Below, in pieces: positions 1 through 6,391 of a DNA stretch of 8,807 nucleotides; position 1 is the first letter of the stretch; each line of letters opens with the position of its first letter. The notes beneath the pieces are model-generated. The model made no database searches and was not told where the DNA came from. It saw nothing but the letters and a program-made list of their open reading frames with translations. The stretch comes from Caldisericota bacterium (lineage in GTDB: Bacteria; Bipolaricaulota; Bipolaricaulia; Bipolaricaulales; Bipolaricaulaceae): the NCBI GenBank assembly GCA_013151115.1, contig JAADIW010000008.1, positions 1 to 8,807 on the forward strand, in the 5' to 3' direction. Made by a program: the position numbers and the translations under genes.

Positions 1-10
1 CTCCAGGACG

Positions 11-2254
11 GTGCCCACCCCACGGCGCGGCGGAGCGGGCGCTGGCGACCGGCGGTTCTTCGTAGAACTCCTGGAGAAACTGTCGCGGGCCGGGAGCATC
101 CCCGAGATCGCGGAGACGGCGATAAAATACGCCATCGGGCTCATCCCCGATGCGAAATCGGGTTCGTTTCTGTGGTGGGACGCCGACCGAGGGATTTACC
201 GGTATGTGGCGGCGGTGGGATGGGATTTGAAGCTGCTCGGTAACGTGGAGTTCAAGCCGGAGGAGCTGCTACAGGAGCGGGTTGGTACGGGTTCCGACGT
301 GATCATCATCAGGAATCCACTGGAGCTCCATCGGAAGTACGCCCACGAGGTGCTGCGGAGGTTCGGGGATCCCAAGCTCATGCCCAGGGCGTTCATCTCC
401 GTCCCCATCGAATATGAGGGCCGGGTAATCGGGTACTTCAACATAGATAGCGATGACCCGAACGCCTTCGACGAGGAAGACCTGTCCACGATGCGCGATT
501 TCAAACGGGAGATCGAAACCGCGCTGGCCCTGAAGTTGGGGCAGGAGGAGCTGCGGGAGAGCGAGGAACGGTTTCGCACGCTCTTCGAACGGGCGCCGGA
601 CGCCATCTACATCACCGATCTAGAGGGAAACATCCTCGACTGCAATGAGGCGGCGACGAGGCAGACCGGCTACACGAGGGAGGAGCTCTTACGGATGAAC
701 ATCGTGCGCGACCTCGTCGCCGATGGAGCCAAAAAGGAGTACGTGAACGAGAAGTTAGCGCGTGGGGAGACGGTGGTCTTCGAGGAGAAGAAGAGGAGGA
801 AGGACGGGACCACATTTTACACGGAGGTGGCCCTCTCGCCCATCACCTATCGGGGGCAACGGGCTGCGCTCTCCTTCAACCGCGATATCACGTGGCGCAA
901 ACGTCAGGAGGAGAGGATGCTGCGTCTGTGGCGCCTCTCCCGCGATCTCTTCATGAGCAAGGAGACGGGGGATATATGTGAGAAAGCGGTGTCCCTCTGT
1001 CAGGAGCTGTTGGACGCGGAGTTCTGTGGCATCTACTTGGATCACGGGGAGGGATACAGGCTGACCTCCGTATCGGGGGAGGCCGGAGAGGAGAGTTTGC
1101 CCCTCTTCCTGGACGCCGAGGGGGCCAACGGGGCGCTCGCGGCCGAGGACACGGTGGTGGTCCCCCTCTCCTTCGAGGGGGAGCGGCTGGGGTTGTTCGT
1201 GGTCAAGCTCCGGGACGGGGCCCGGGAGGGGTCCCGGGTGCTGATCGAGCTCCTGGCCCTCCAGGTGGCGAACGTGCTGCAGATGGTGCGCTACACGCGG
1301 AAGTTGGAGGAGTTCGCCGACCGCCTCGAGCGGCTCCATTACGCGGTCACCCGCTTCAACCAGTGCGAGAGCGAGCGGGAGCTGTGTGACGTGGCGGTGG
1401 AGCTCCTGGAGGGGTTGTTGGGGTTCGACTACTGCGCGCTCGCGCTGCGGGAGGGCGATTACTTGGTGCCGGTGAGCCACTCGAGCAAGATGCCCGCCTC
1501 GCTTCCCCGTCCCTTCCGGTTGGACGAGGGGTTGGGGGGCCTCACATATCGGGAGCAGAAGACCTTCTGGGGCGACGATGTGCGCAAGATCTCCGCGGCC
1601 AAGCCCGTAAGCGCCGATTTCCGGGCGTTCATCAGCGTCCCGATCGGGGATTACGGGATCATCCAGATCGTGTCCATGAAGGAGGGGGCGTTCTCCCCGG
1701 AGGATGTGAAGCTGGTGGAGATCCTCGCCCAACAGCTGTACGAGGCGCTGAAACGGGTGAGGTTGGAACGCGAGATACGCGAGCAGGCCGTCAAGGACCC
1801 CTTAACCGGCCTTTACAACCGCCGTTATTACGATCTCTTCATCCAGCTCCACCTCAAGGAGTTGAAGGACAGGCCGCTCGGGATCGCCATTCTGGATATG
1901 GACAACTTCAAGGCGGTGAACGACCTCTGTGGCCACGTGGTGGGGGATAAGGTCCTCGTGGAGTTGGCGCGGATACTGCGGGACAACGTGCGGGAGAGCG
2001 ACGTGGTGATACGGTGGGGTGGGGACGAGTTCCTGATCCTGATGCCGGGGGCGACGCGGGAGGAGGCGCTGAAGGCCGTGAACCGGCTAAAACAGGCGGT
2101 ATCGAGCTGGACGAACATCCTCTGCCCCGGGGTCCGAGTGGACATCACCGCGGGCGTTTCCTCATGGGATCCCACCGGCGACAGGGATCTGGAGGAGGCG
2201 CTGAAGGAAGCCGACCGGGAGCTCTACGCCCGCAAAAGCGGGATCCACCCCTGA
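11..2254 (+). CDS. Diguanylate cyclase with GAF, PAS, GAF, GAF sensor domains and GGDEF output (5' end may lie outside window)
   Basis: Makes the second messenger cyclic di-GMP from two GTP, under control of sensor domains. Numbered from the GTG at 11: a GAF domain at about 14-177, a PAS domain at about 184-297 (starts RFRTLFERAPDAIYITD), a second GAF at about 305-425, a third at about 437-582, and a GGDEF domain at about 590-746. The GGDEF domain has DPLTGLYNRR at 596-605, an intact GGDEF active site at 670-674, and an RxxD inhibitory site (R661-D664) at the usual five-residue distance, so product feedback is expected. No membrane segment or signal peptide is visible, so it should be cytoplasmic. 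The frame is open to the left edge, and the GTG has only a poorly spaced AGGA upstream; the Arg/Gly-rich first 15 residues could be interdomain linker, so the true start may be outside. The ligands of the GAF/PAS domains cannot be told. A phosphoesterase gene follows after 67 bases on the same strand. Confidence 0.92.
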   Translation: MPTPRRGGAGAGDRRFFVELLEKLSRAGSIPEIAETAIKYAIGLIPDAKSGSFLWWDADRGIYRYVAAVGWDLKLLGNVEFKPEELLQERVGTGSDVIIIRNPLELHRKYAHEVLRRFGDPKLMPRAFISVPIEYEGRVIGYFNIDSDDPNAFDEEDLSTMRDFKREIETALALKLGQEELRESEERFRTLFERAPDAIYITDLEGNILDCNEAATRQTGYTREELLRMNIVRDLVADGAKKEYVNEKLARGETVVFEEKKRRKDGTTFYTEVALSPITYRGQRAALSFNRDITWRKRQEERMLRLWRLSRDLFMSKETGDICEKAVSLCQELLDAEFCGIYLDHGEGYRLTSVSGEAGEESLPLFLDAEGANGALAAEDTVVVPLSFEGERLGLFVVKLRDGAREGSRVLIELLALQVANVLQMVRYTRKLEEFADRLERLHYAVTRFNQCESERELCDVAVELLEGLLGFDYCALALREGDYLVPVSHSSKMPASLPRPFRLDEGLGGLTYREQKTFWGDDVRKISAAKPVSADFRAFISVPIGDYGIIQIVSMKEGAFSPEDVKLVEILAQQLYEALKRVRLEREIREQAVKDPLTGLYNRRYYDLFIQLHLKELKDRPLGIAILDMDNFKAVNDLCGHVVGDKVLVELARILRDNVRESDVVIRWGGDEFLILMPGATREEALKAVNRLKQAVSSWTNILCPGVRVDITAGVSSWDPTGDRDLEEALKEADRELYARKSGIHP

Positions 2255-2321
2255 CATCCCTCTTCTCCCTCCGGGGGAGCGCCGCTTGCGCCCGGCGGCG
2301 GAGCGGGGAAAATTCGGCGGC

Positions 2322-2804
2322 ATGCTGATCGGGGTCGTTTCCGACACACATGACCACATGGACAGGCTCCGCGCGGCCCTGCGGAGGTTCGCGGAGGCAG
2401 GGGTCGATATCGTGCTACACGCTGGCGATATCGTGTCCCCTTTCATGGTGGTCCCGTTTCAGGAAGCGGGCCTGCGGATGATAGGGGTATTCGGCAATAA
2501 CGACGGGGACAAGCTTTTCTTGCGGGAACGTTTCAAGGGCGTGGGGGACCTGAACTTCGGCCCCTACGAGGTGGAGCTCGGCGGACGGCGGATCGTCCTC
2601 ATGCACGAACCCCGGTCCCTCGAGGCCCTGATCGCCTCGGGGAAGTACGATCTCATCGTCTACGGACACACCCACGAGGTGGACGTGCGGGAGGGGCGTC
2701 CGTTGGTGGTGAACCCCGGGGAATGCGGGGGGTGGCTCTCGGGCCGGGCCACCTGCGCCCTGGTGGACCTCAAGGGTCTGAAGGCCGAAATCATCGAACT
2801 TTAG
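2322..2804 (+). CDS. YfcE/MJ0936-family metallophosphoesterase
   Basis: A 160-residue calcineurin-like phosphoesterase, the usual length for the small YfcE/MJ0936 family of dinuclear-metal phosphodiesterases. Metal-binding motifs appear in order: SDTH (D8, H10), GDIV (D36), GNND (N59), an isolated His in LMHEP (H95) and GHTH (H116, H118), followed by the typical NPGE loop at 131-134. Family members hydrolyse artificial phosphodiesters in vitro; their natural substrate is generally unknown. I chose the ATG at 2322 because the protein then begins at the first beta strand (MLIGVVSDTH). The TTG at 2286 would add 12 residues of non-family sequence. A purine-rich stretch GAGCGGGGAA (2301-2310) can serve as ribosome site. 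It probably shares a transcript with the upstream cyclase gene. Whether it acts on a cyclic nucleotide is only suggested by that neighbour; cyclic di-GMP phosphodiesterases normally belong to the EAL or HD-GYP families, not this one. Confidence 0.9.
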   Translation: MLIGVVSDTHDHMDRLRAALRRFAEAGVDIVLHAGDIVSPFMVVPFQEAGLRMIGVFGNNDGDKLFLRERFKGVGDLNFGPYEVELGGRRIVLMHEPRSLEALIASGKYDLIVYGHTHEVDVREGRPLVVNPGECGGWLSGRATCALVDLKGLKAEIIEL

Positions 2805-2818
2805 CGGGTCAAACCCTC

Positions 2819-2847
2819 TTGAAGCCCATGAGGGGGACCCCTATAAT
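2819..2847 (+). promoter_or_regulatory. Sigma70-type promoter for the tRNA cluster
   Basis: A TTGAAG -35 box (2819-2824) and a perfect TATAAT -10 box (2842-2847) are separated by exactly 17 bases. Transcription would start near 2854, only about five bases before the first nucleotide of the tRNA-Gly gene, which fits a short leader removed by RNase P. The promoter starts 15 bases after the stop codon of the phosphoesterase gene, so the cluster can be transcribed independently of the upstream operon. This is the clearest promoter in the window. Confidence 0.85.
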
Positions 2848-2858
2848 AAAAACCGGAA

Positions 2859-2933
2859 GCGGGAATAGCTCAGTGGTAGAGCGCCGCCTTGCCGAGGCGG
2901 AGGTCGCGGGTTCAAGTCCCGTTTCCCGCTCCA
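2859..2933 (+). tRNA. tRNA-Gly (anticodon GCC)
   Basis: Full cloverleaf of 75 bases including an encoded 3' CCA. The acceptor stem pairs GCGGGAA with TTCCCGC, followed by discriminator T and CCA at 2931-2933. The anticodon stem is CCGCC/GGCGG around loop TTGCCGA, giving anticodon GCC at 2891-2893, which reads GGC and GGU. The T arm carries GTTCAAGTC. It is the first gene of the cluster, directly behind the promoter. Confidence 0.97.
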
Positions 2934-2947
2934 GCTTCCCACGGAGT

Positions 2948-3030
2948 GCCGGGGTGGCGGAACTGGCAGACGCGGGGGACTTAAAATCCCCTGGGTAATC
3001 CCCGTGCGGGTTCGAATCCCGCCCTCGGCA
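2948..3030 (+). tRNA. tRNA-Leu (anticodon TAA)
   Basis: Class II tRNA of 83 bases with a long variable arm (GGG/CCC stem after the anticodon arm). Acceptor GCCGGGG pairs with CCCTCGGC including one G:U, and discriminator A is at 3030. The anticodon stem GGGGA/TCCCC closes loop CTTAAAA, giving TAA at 2982-2984, which reads UUA and UUG. The T arm is GCGGG-TTCGAAT-CCCGC. CCA is not encoded; the next bases are GA and then the initiator tRNA, so CCA must be added by nucleotidyltransferase. Confidence 0.96.
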
Positions 3031-3032
3031 GA

Positions 3033-3109
3033 AGCGGGGTGGAGCAGCCAGGAAGCTCGCCGGGCTCATAACCCGGAGGTCGCGGGTTCGAATCCCGCCC
3101 CCGCAACCA
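3033..3109 (+). tRNA. Initiator tRNA-fMet (anticodon CAT)
   Basis: A 77-base tRNA with encoded CCA (3107-3109). It is closely similar to the Escherichia coli initiator through the D arm (GGAGCAGCC, with the A11:T24 pair) and acceptor arm. It has the three consecutive G:C pairs of the anticodon stem (GGG before and CCC after loop CTCATAA) that direct initiator tRNA to the ribosomal P site. Anticodon CAT lies at 3067-3069. The first base pair is non-Watson-Crick, as required for formylation, but reads A1:A72 rather than the usual bacterial C1:A72. It begins only two bases after the tRNA-Leu gene. Confidence 0.95.
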
Positions 3110-3116
3110 GGTCCGT

Positions 3117-3190
3117 GGCGGTGTAGCTCAAGTGGTCAGAGCGCGCGGCTCATAACCGCGAGGTTCAGGGTTCGACTCCCTGCACCGCCA
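3117..3190 (+). tRNA. tRNA-Met elongator (anticodon CAT)
   Basis: Cloverleaf of 74 bases: acceptor GGCGGTG pairs with CACCGCC, discriminator A at 3190, anticodon stem CGCGG/CCGCG around CTCATAA with CAT at 3151-3153. CCA is not encoded. It lacks the initiator mismatch at position 1:72. An Ile2 tRNA (CAT anticodon modified to lysidine) is the alternative. The acceptor has G4:C69 and G5:C68 instead of the C4:G69/C5:G68 pairs recognised by E. coli TilS, and its 5' half resembles, from memory, the Bacillus elongator Met tRNA, so Met is preferred. Confidence 0.9.
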
Positions 3191-3197
3191 TTCAGGT

Positions 3198-3273
3198 GGG
3201 GATGTAGCTCAGTTGGGAGAGCGCCGCGTTCGCAACGCGGAGGTCGGCGGTTCGAGTCCGCTCATCTCCACCA
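3198..3273 (+). tRNA. tRNA-Ala (anticodon CGC)
   Basis: A 76-base tRNA with encoded CCA (3271-3273). Acceptor GGGGATG pairs with CATCTCC, leaving G3 opposite T70: the G3:U70 wobble that identifies alanine tRNAs to alanyl-tRNA synthetase. The anticodon stem CCGCG/CGCGG closes loop TTCGCAA with anticodon CGC at 3231-3233, which reads GCG only, useful in a GC-rich genome. It is the last gene of the cluster. No T-rich terminator is visible in the 41 bases that separate it from the convergent gene. Confidence 0.96.
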
Positions 3274-3314
3274 GCGACGGGGTTGTGGTCGGTTCCATGT
3301 CCCCTTTCCCTGCT

Positions 3315-3893
3315 TCAGCGGTGTTCGTATTTCACAAGGACCATCTCGTATTTCGGCACCCAGTCGCCCCCCTCCTTACGCTCCTGGCGGATGAGGACGG
3401 GGTAGGGCACCGCGGGGTCCGGGGCGATGGCGAGCACGACACGCTCGTCCGGGGCACCGGGCGAGGTCAGGATTCCCTTGACCGCCTTGACGCCGGCCAC
3501 GGTCACGTAATCTTCGGTTACGAATGAGATGCCGCCGAAGAGGACGTAGGTGCGACCGGGTTCCAACGGCCCCCCCATGCTGCGGAGCATGAGGTAATGG
3601 GGGAGCCACCAGGCTTGGGCGAACCACACCGATGGCTGCCACGTGAAGAAGAGCCCGACATCGCTCAGCTCCTCCAAGCTCGCTTCGCCCAGGACCTCAG
3701 TCCGCACGGTGTAAGTCCCGTCCTCCTTGGGGGTGAGCTCCAGGGTGTAGGTATAGGCGCCCTCGGGGGTGGTGATATGGTAAGTCATCAAGAGGTAACC
3801 GCCCGGATACGCGGTCAGCCCTCCCCATTGGGCGACCCCCGTGTACCCCGCCAGGAGAACGACCCCGATCGCCGCGACGACGCCGCGTACCAT
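3315..3893 (-). CDS. Exported protein of unknown function
   Basis: A 192-residue protein that I do not recognise. The N-terminus is a standard signal peptide: MVRG, a hydrophobic stretch to about residue 17, and a likely signal peptidase I cut after GVA21. There is no lipobox and no cysteine at all. The rest looks beta-rich, with regular alternating strands (for example YTYTLELTPKEDGTYTVRTE at about 48-66), a tryptophan-rich middle (W85, W90, W95, W96) and a C-terminal strand pattern (VPYPVLIRQ, then YEMVLVKYEHR). This is vaguely like periplasmic beta-barrel substrate-binding folds, but that is impression only. The ATG at 3893 is chosen over a GTG at 3899, because the GTG overlaps the ribosome site. 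It starts 34 bases after the stop of the Lon-like protease gene and is probably co-transcribed with it. It converges on the tRNA cluster. Confidence 0.85.
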   Translation of the reverse strand: MVRGVVAAIGVVLLAGYTGVAQWGGLTAYPGGYLLMTYHITTPEGAYTYTLELTPKEDGTYTVRTEVLGEASLEELSDVGLFFTWQPSVWFAQAWWLPHYLMLRSMGGPLEPGRTYVLFGGISFVTEDYVTVAGVKAVKGILTSPGAPDERVVLAIAPDPAVPYPVLIRQERKEGGDWVPKYEMVLVKYEHR

Positions 3894-3898
3894 CAGCA

Positions 3899-3905
3899 CC
3901 TCCTT
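3899..3905 (-). promoter_or_regulatory. Ribosome binding site that fixes the start of the exported protein
   Basis: On the minus strand AAGGAGG (3905 to 3899) lies five bases before the ATG at 3893. The alternative GTG start at 3899-3897 overlaps the last base of this site, so it cannot be used from it. Confidence 0.8.
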
Positions 3906-3927
3906 TCCGGTCCGGGCCCGAGGTCCC

Positions 3928-6342
3928 TCAGCTCCCCTCGGCGGCCTCTTCCTCCTCTTCGGGCGCCTCCTCCTTCAGGTTGCGATGGATTTCCTCCAAT
4001 CTCTTCTGGACCAGGTGGTAGACGGTGCCCTCGGGGTACGCTCCGTCCTCGTCCGGGGTCCCCGCGGGCATCCCCGTGGCGAGTTCCACCACTTCCTCCA
4101 CCGTCTCCGCGGCCCAAATGTGGAACCTCCCCTCCGCGACGGCCCGGACGATGTCCTCGGGGAGCATGAGGTTGTCCACGTTCCCGACGGGGATGATGAC
4201 CCCCTGGGTGCCGTCCAGCCCCAGGATCTCGCATACCCGGAAGTGCCCCTCGATCTTCTCGTTCACGCCCCCCACCGGCTGGAGACGCCCCTTCTGGTCC
4301 ACCGATCCGGTGACGGCGATCCCCTGCTTCACGGGGATGCCGGAGAGGGCCGAGAGCAACGCCAGCAGCTCCGCCGCGGAGGCCGAATCCCCGTCGATCA
4401 TGGTGTAGGACTGCTCGAACGTGATGGAGGCCGAGAGGGAGAGCGGGCGTTTCCGGGCGAAGCGATCGCCGAGATAGCCCTTCAGGATCAGGATCCCCTT
4501 GGTGTGTGTCTTCCCGGAGAGCTCGGCCTCGCGTTCGATGTTCACCACGCCGTCCTTCCCGGTGAATACGTTGGCGGTGATGCGCGTGGGCCGCCCGAAG
4601 GCGAAATCGCCGAGGTCGATCACCGCGAGACCGTTCACCTGCCCCACCCTCTCCCCCGCCACGTCCACGAGGAGCTTCCCCCGGGCGATGAGTTCGCGGA
4701 TCTTTTCGGCGACGAGCGAGTGACGGAACTTGCCTTTCTCTATCGCCGTTTTCACGTGCTTCGCTTCTACGGTCCGGACCCCCTCCTTCTTCGCCCAGAA
4801 GCTCGCCTCCTTGATCAGGGCCGAGAGCTCCGCGAACCGGGTGGAGATCTTTCGTTGGTCCCCGGCGATCTCCGAGGCGTACTCCACCAGCTTCGCCACC
4901 CCGGAGGGGGAGAAGGGGAGGATTCCCCGGTCCTCCTCCATCCGGGCACGCACGAACCGGGCGATGGCCTCCTCGGCCCGATCGTCCCAGGGCATCTCGG
5001 TGTCGAAGTCGGAGCGGATGGTGAAGAGCTTGCGGAAGTCCTCATCGTAGAACCGCAGGAGGTAATAGAGCCACGGGGGGCCGATGAGGATCACCTTGAG
5101 GTCCAACGGGACGGGCTCGGGGCGGAGGCCCTCGGTGGGGGCGATGCCCAGCATCTGAGCGGGGTCCTCGATCCGGATCTTCCCCGTGCGGAGGGCGATC
5201 TTAAGGGCCTCCCAGCTCAAGGGGCTCCGCAGCAGGTTCAGGGCCGAGAGCACCAGGTACCCCCCGTTGGCGCGGTGGAGGGCGCCGGCGCGGATCTGGG
5301 TGAAGTCGGTGGTCATGATCCCGAACTGAACGCGGCGTTCGATGGTGCCGAAGAGGTTCGTGTAAGTGGCGTTCTCCTCCACCACCACCGGAGCCCCCTC
5401 CGTGCGGGAATGATCCACGATCACGTTCACGCGGTATTTCTGATACTGGTCCTGTTGTTGTGGTAGGGGGATGGGAGGCTGTTTGTTCGCGGCCTGCAAC
5501 GCCTCCACGTTCTCGAGGATGTCCCGCTGGACCTCCTCCAGGTATTCGAGGACCCTCTCATTGCGGGCGTACTTCGCCTTCAACTGGGCGAACCGGGGCT
5601 CGATGAGGAACTCCGCCGCCCGCTTGGTGAGCTCGCGCTTCGCCTGCTGCCATTCCTCCTCCAGGGCCCCGAGCCGTTTGAAGAGCTCCCGGATCGCCTC
5701 CTGGAGCTCCTCCTGGCGCTTCAGGATCGCCTCTTTTTCCTCCTCGGGGAGGTTTTCATATTCCTCCTGGGAATAGGGGGTCCCGTCCGGCTTCAGGGGG
5801 ATGGTGTTTATCCCCAAGGGGGTGCGCTGCACCGCGAACCCGAGCGCCTTGGCCTTGGCCTCGAGCTCCTCGAACGCCTCCTCCCGCATGCGGGAGAACC
5901 TCTCCCGTTCGGCCTTGGCCCGGGCCTTGAACTCCTCGGACTCCAGGGCCTTGGGGAGCTCCCGCTTCACGAACTCGATGCAGCGCTCCATATCGCGTTG
6001 GAACTCGCGGCCCCGCCCCGGGGGGAGGAGGAGGTAGCGGGGATGATGGGGCTCCCGGAAGTTGTAGACGTAGACGATATCCGGCGGCGTCTCCTGGGAT
6101 GAGGAGAGTTCCCGTAGATACCGGATCACCGTGGAGGTCTTGCCCAATCCCGGTTCACCGGAGACGTAGACGTTGTATCGGTTGAGGGGGTCCTTTATGT
6201 TGAGCCCCACCTCCAGGGCCTCGAGGGCCCTAGTCTGCCCCACGATCTCGGCGAGGGGCTCGAGTTCCTCGGTGGTGGCGAAGGGGAACTTGGTTGGATC
6301 ACAGGTGCGTCGCAATTCATCCGGTTTCAGTTCCCTTGCCAT
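3928..6342 (-). CDS. Lon-like AAA+ protease (AAA_32 / Lon_C family)
   Basis: An 804-residue cytoplasmic serine protease of family S16, without the classical Lon N-terminal domain. In order: the family signature at 7-45 (DELRRTCDP, then VGQTRALEALEVGL), Walker A GEPGLGKT (62-69), a charged, probably coiled-coil insertion at about 130-285, the rest of the AAA+ module including RANGGYLVLSALNLL (358-371), and a Lon protease domain at about 560-760. The catalytic dyad is Ser653 in GDSA and Lys696 in GGVNEKIEG, both present. The tail is very acidic (PEEEEEAAEGS). Members are described in Thermus relatives (TTC1975/LonC) and more widely; they degrade unfolded protein, and some do so without ATP. The position where a Walker B acidic residue would be expected is Ser366. 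The start is secure: AAGGAGG lies four bases before the ATG. The gene heads a two-gene unit with the exported protein downstream and is divergent from the HKD gene. Confidence 0.93.
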   Translation of the reverse strand: MARELKPDELRRTCDPTKFPFATTEELEPLAEIVGQTRALEALEVGLNIKDPLNRYNVYVSGEPGLGKTSTVIRYLRELSSSQETPPDIVYVYNFREPHHPRYLLLPPGRGREFQRDMERCIEFVKRELPKALESEEFKARAKAERERFSRMREEAFEELEAKAKALGFAVQRTPLGINTIPLKPDGTPYSQEEYENLPEEEKEAILKRQEELQEAIRELFKRLGALEEEWQQAKRELTKRAAEFLIEPRFAQLKAKYARNERVLEYLEEVQRDILENVEALQAANKQPPIPLPQQQDQYQKYRVNVIVDHSRTEGAPVVVEENATYTNLFGTIERRVQFGIMTTDFTQIRAGALHRANGGYLVLSALNLLRSPLSWEALKIALRTGKIRIEDPAQMLGIAPTEGLRPEPVPLDLKVILIGPPWLYYLLRFYDEDFRKLFTIRSDFDTEMPWDDRAEEAIARFVRARMEEDRGILPFSPSGVAKLVEYASEIAGDQRKISTRFAELSALIKEASFWAKKEGVRTVEAKHVKTAIEKGKFRHSLVAEKIRELIARGKLLVDVAGERVGQVNGLAVIDLGDFAFGRPTRITANVFTGKDGVVNIEREAELSGKTHTKGILILKGYLGDRFARKRPLSLSASITFEQSYTMIDGDSASAAELLALLSALSGIPVKQGIAVTGSVDQKGRLQPVGGVNEKIEGHFRVCEILGLDGTQGVIIPVGNVDNLMLPEDIVRAVAEGRFHIWAAETVEEVVELATGMPAGTPDEDGAYPEGTVYHLVQKRLEEIHRNLKEEAPEEEEEAAEGS

Positions 6343-6346
6343 AAAA

Positions 6347-6353
6347 CCTCCTT
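6347..6353 (-). promoter_or_regulatory. Ribosome binding site of the Lon-like protease
   Basis: Minus-strand AAGGAGG (6353 to 6347), four bases before the ATG at 6342. It is a full match to the anti-Shine-Dalgarno core and fixes the protease start. It occupies part of the 33-base divergent spacer. Confidence 0.8.
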
Positions 6354-6362
6354 GACCACAAA

Positions 6363-6391
6363 ATCATATCGGGCGATGCGGATCTTCGCTA
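6363..6391 (-). promoter_or_regulatory. Weak candidate promoter for the Lon-like protease
   Basis: On the minus strand TATGAT (6368 to 6363) resembles a -10 box and is followed, at a suitable distance, by the protease ribosome site and ATG. A -35 box 17 bases upstream would be TAGCGA (6391 to 6386), matching only three of six consensus bases. It would overlap the start of the divergent HKD gene, so expression of the two genes could interfere. I see no heat-shock (CIRCE-like) repeat here. Confidence 0.25.

Noticed and set aside
755..1732. Open frame of 325 codons on the minus strand, antisense to the diguanylate cyclase
   Set aside because: Low-complexity His/Pro/Gly/Leu-rich translation without motifs; the plus strand holds continuous PAS, GAF and GGDEF domains.
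2265..2279. CTCCC/GGGAG hairpin between the cyclase and phosphoesterase genes as a terminator
   Set aside because: Only five base pairs, no T run after it, and the two genes are closely spaced on the same strand.
2806..2816. GGGT/ACCC hairpin after the phosphoesterase gene, followed by TCTT, as a terminator
   Set aside because: Four base pairs and a poor T run are too weak to call, and the TCTT overlaps the -35 box of the tRNA promoter.
2723..3069. Open frames on both strands across the tRNA genes, with translations such as SSVVERRLAEAEVAGSSPV and GDFKSPASASSATPA
   Set aside because: These are the classic false proteins obtained by translating tRNA-Gly and the complement of tRNA-Leu; the same applies to the frame starting at 3213 over tRNA-Ala.
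3841..5466. Open frame of 541 codons on the plus strand, antisense to the Lon-like protease
   Set aside because: It is a shadow of a GC-rich gene: the translation is rich in Gly, Arg, Pro, His and Asp with no domain, while the opposite strand carries an unmistakable protease with catalytic residues and a strong ribosome site.
6352..6357. TTGACC as a plus-strand -35 box for the HKD gene
   Set aside because: No -10-like sequence occurs 16-18 bases downstream and the transcript would begin inside the coding region.
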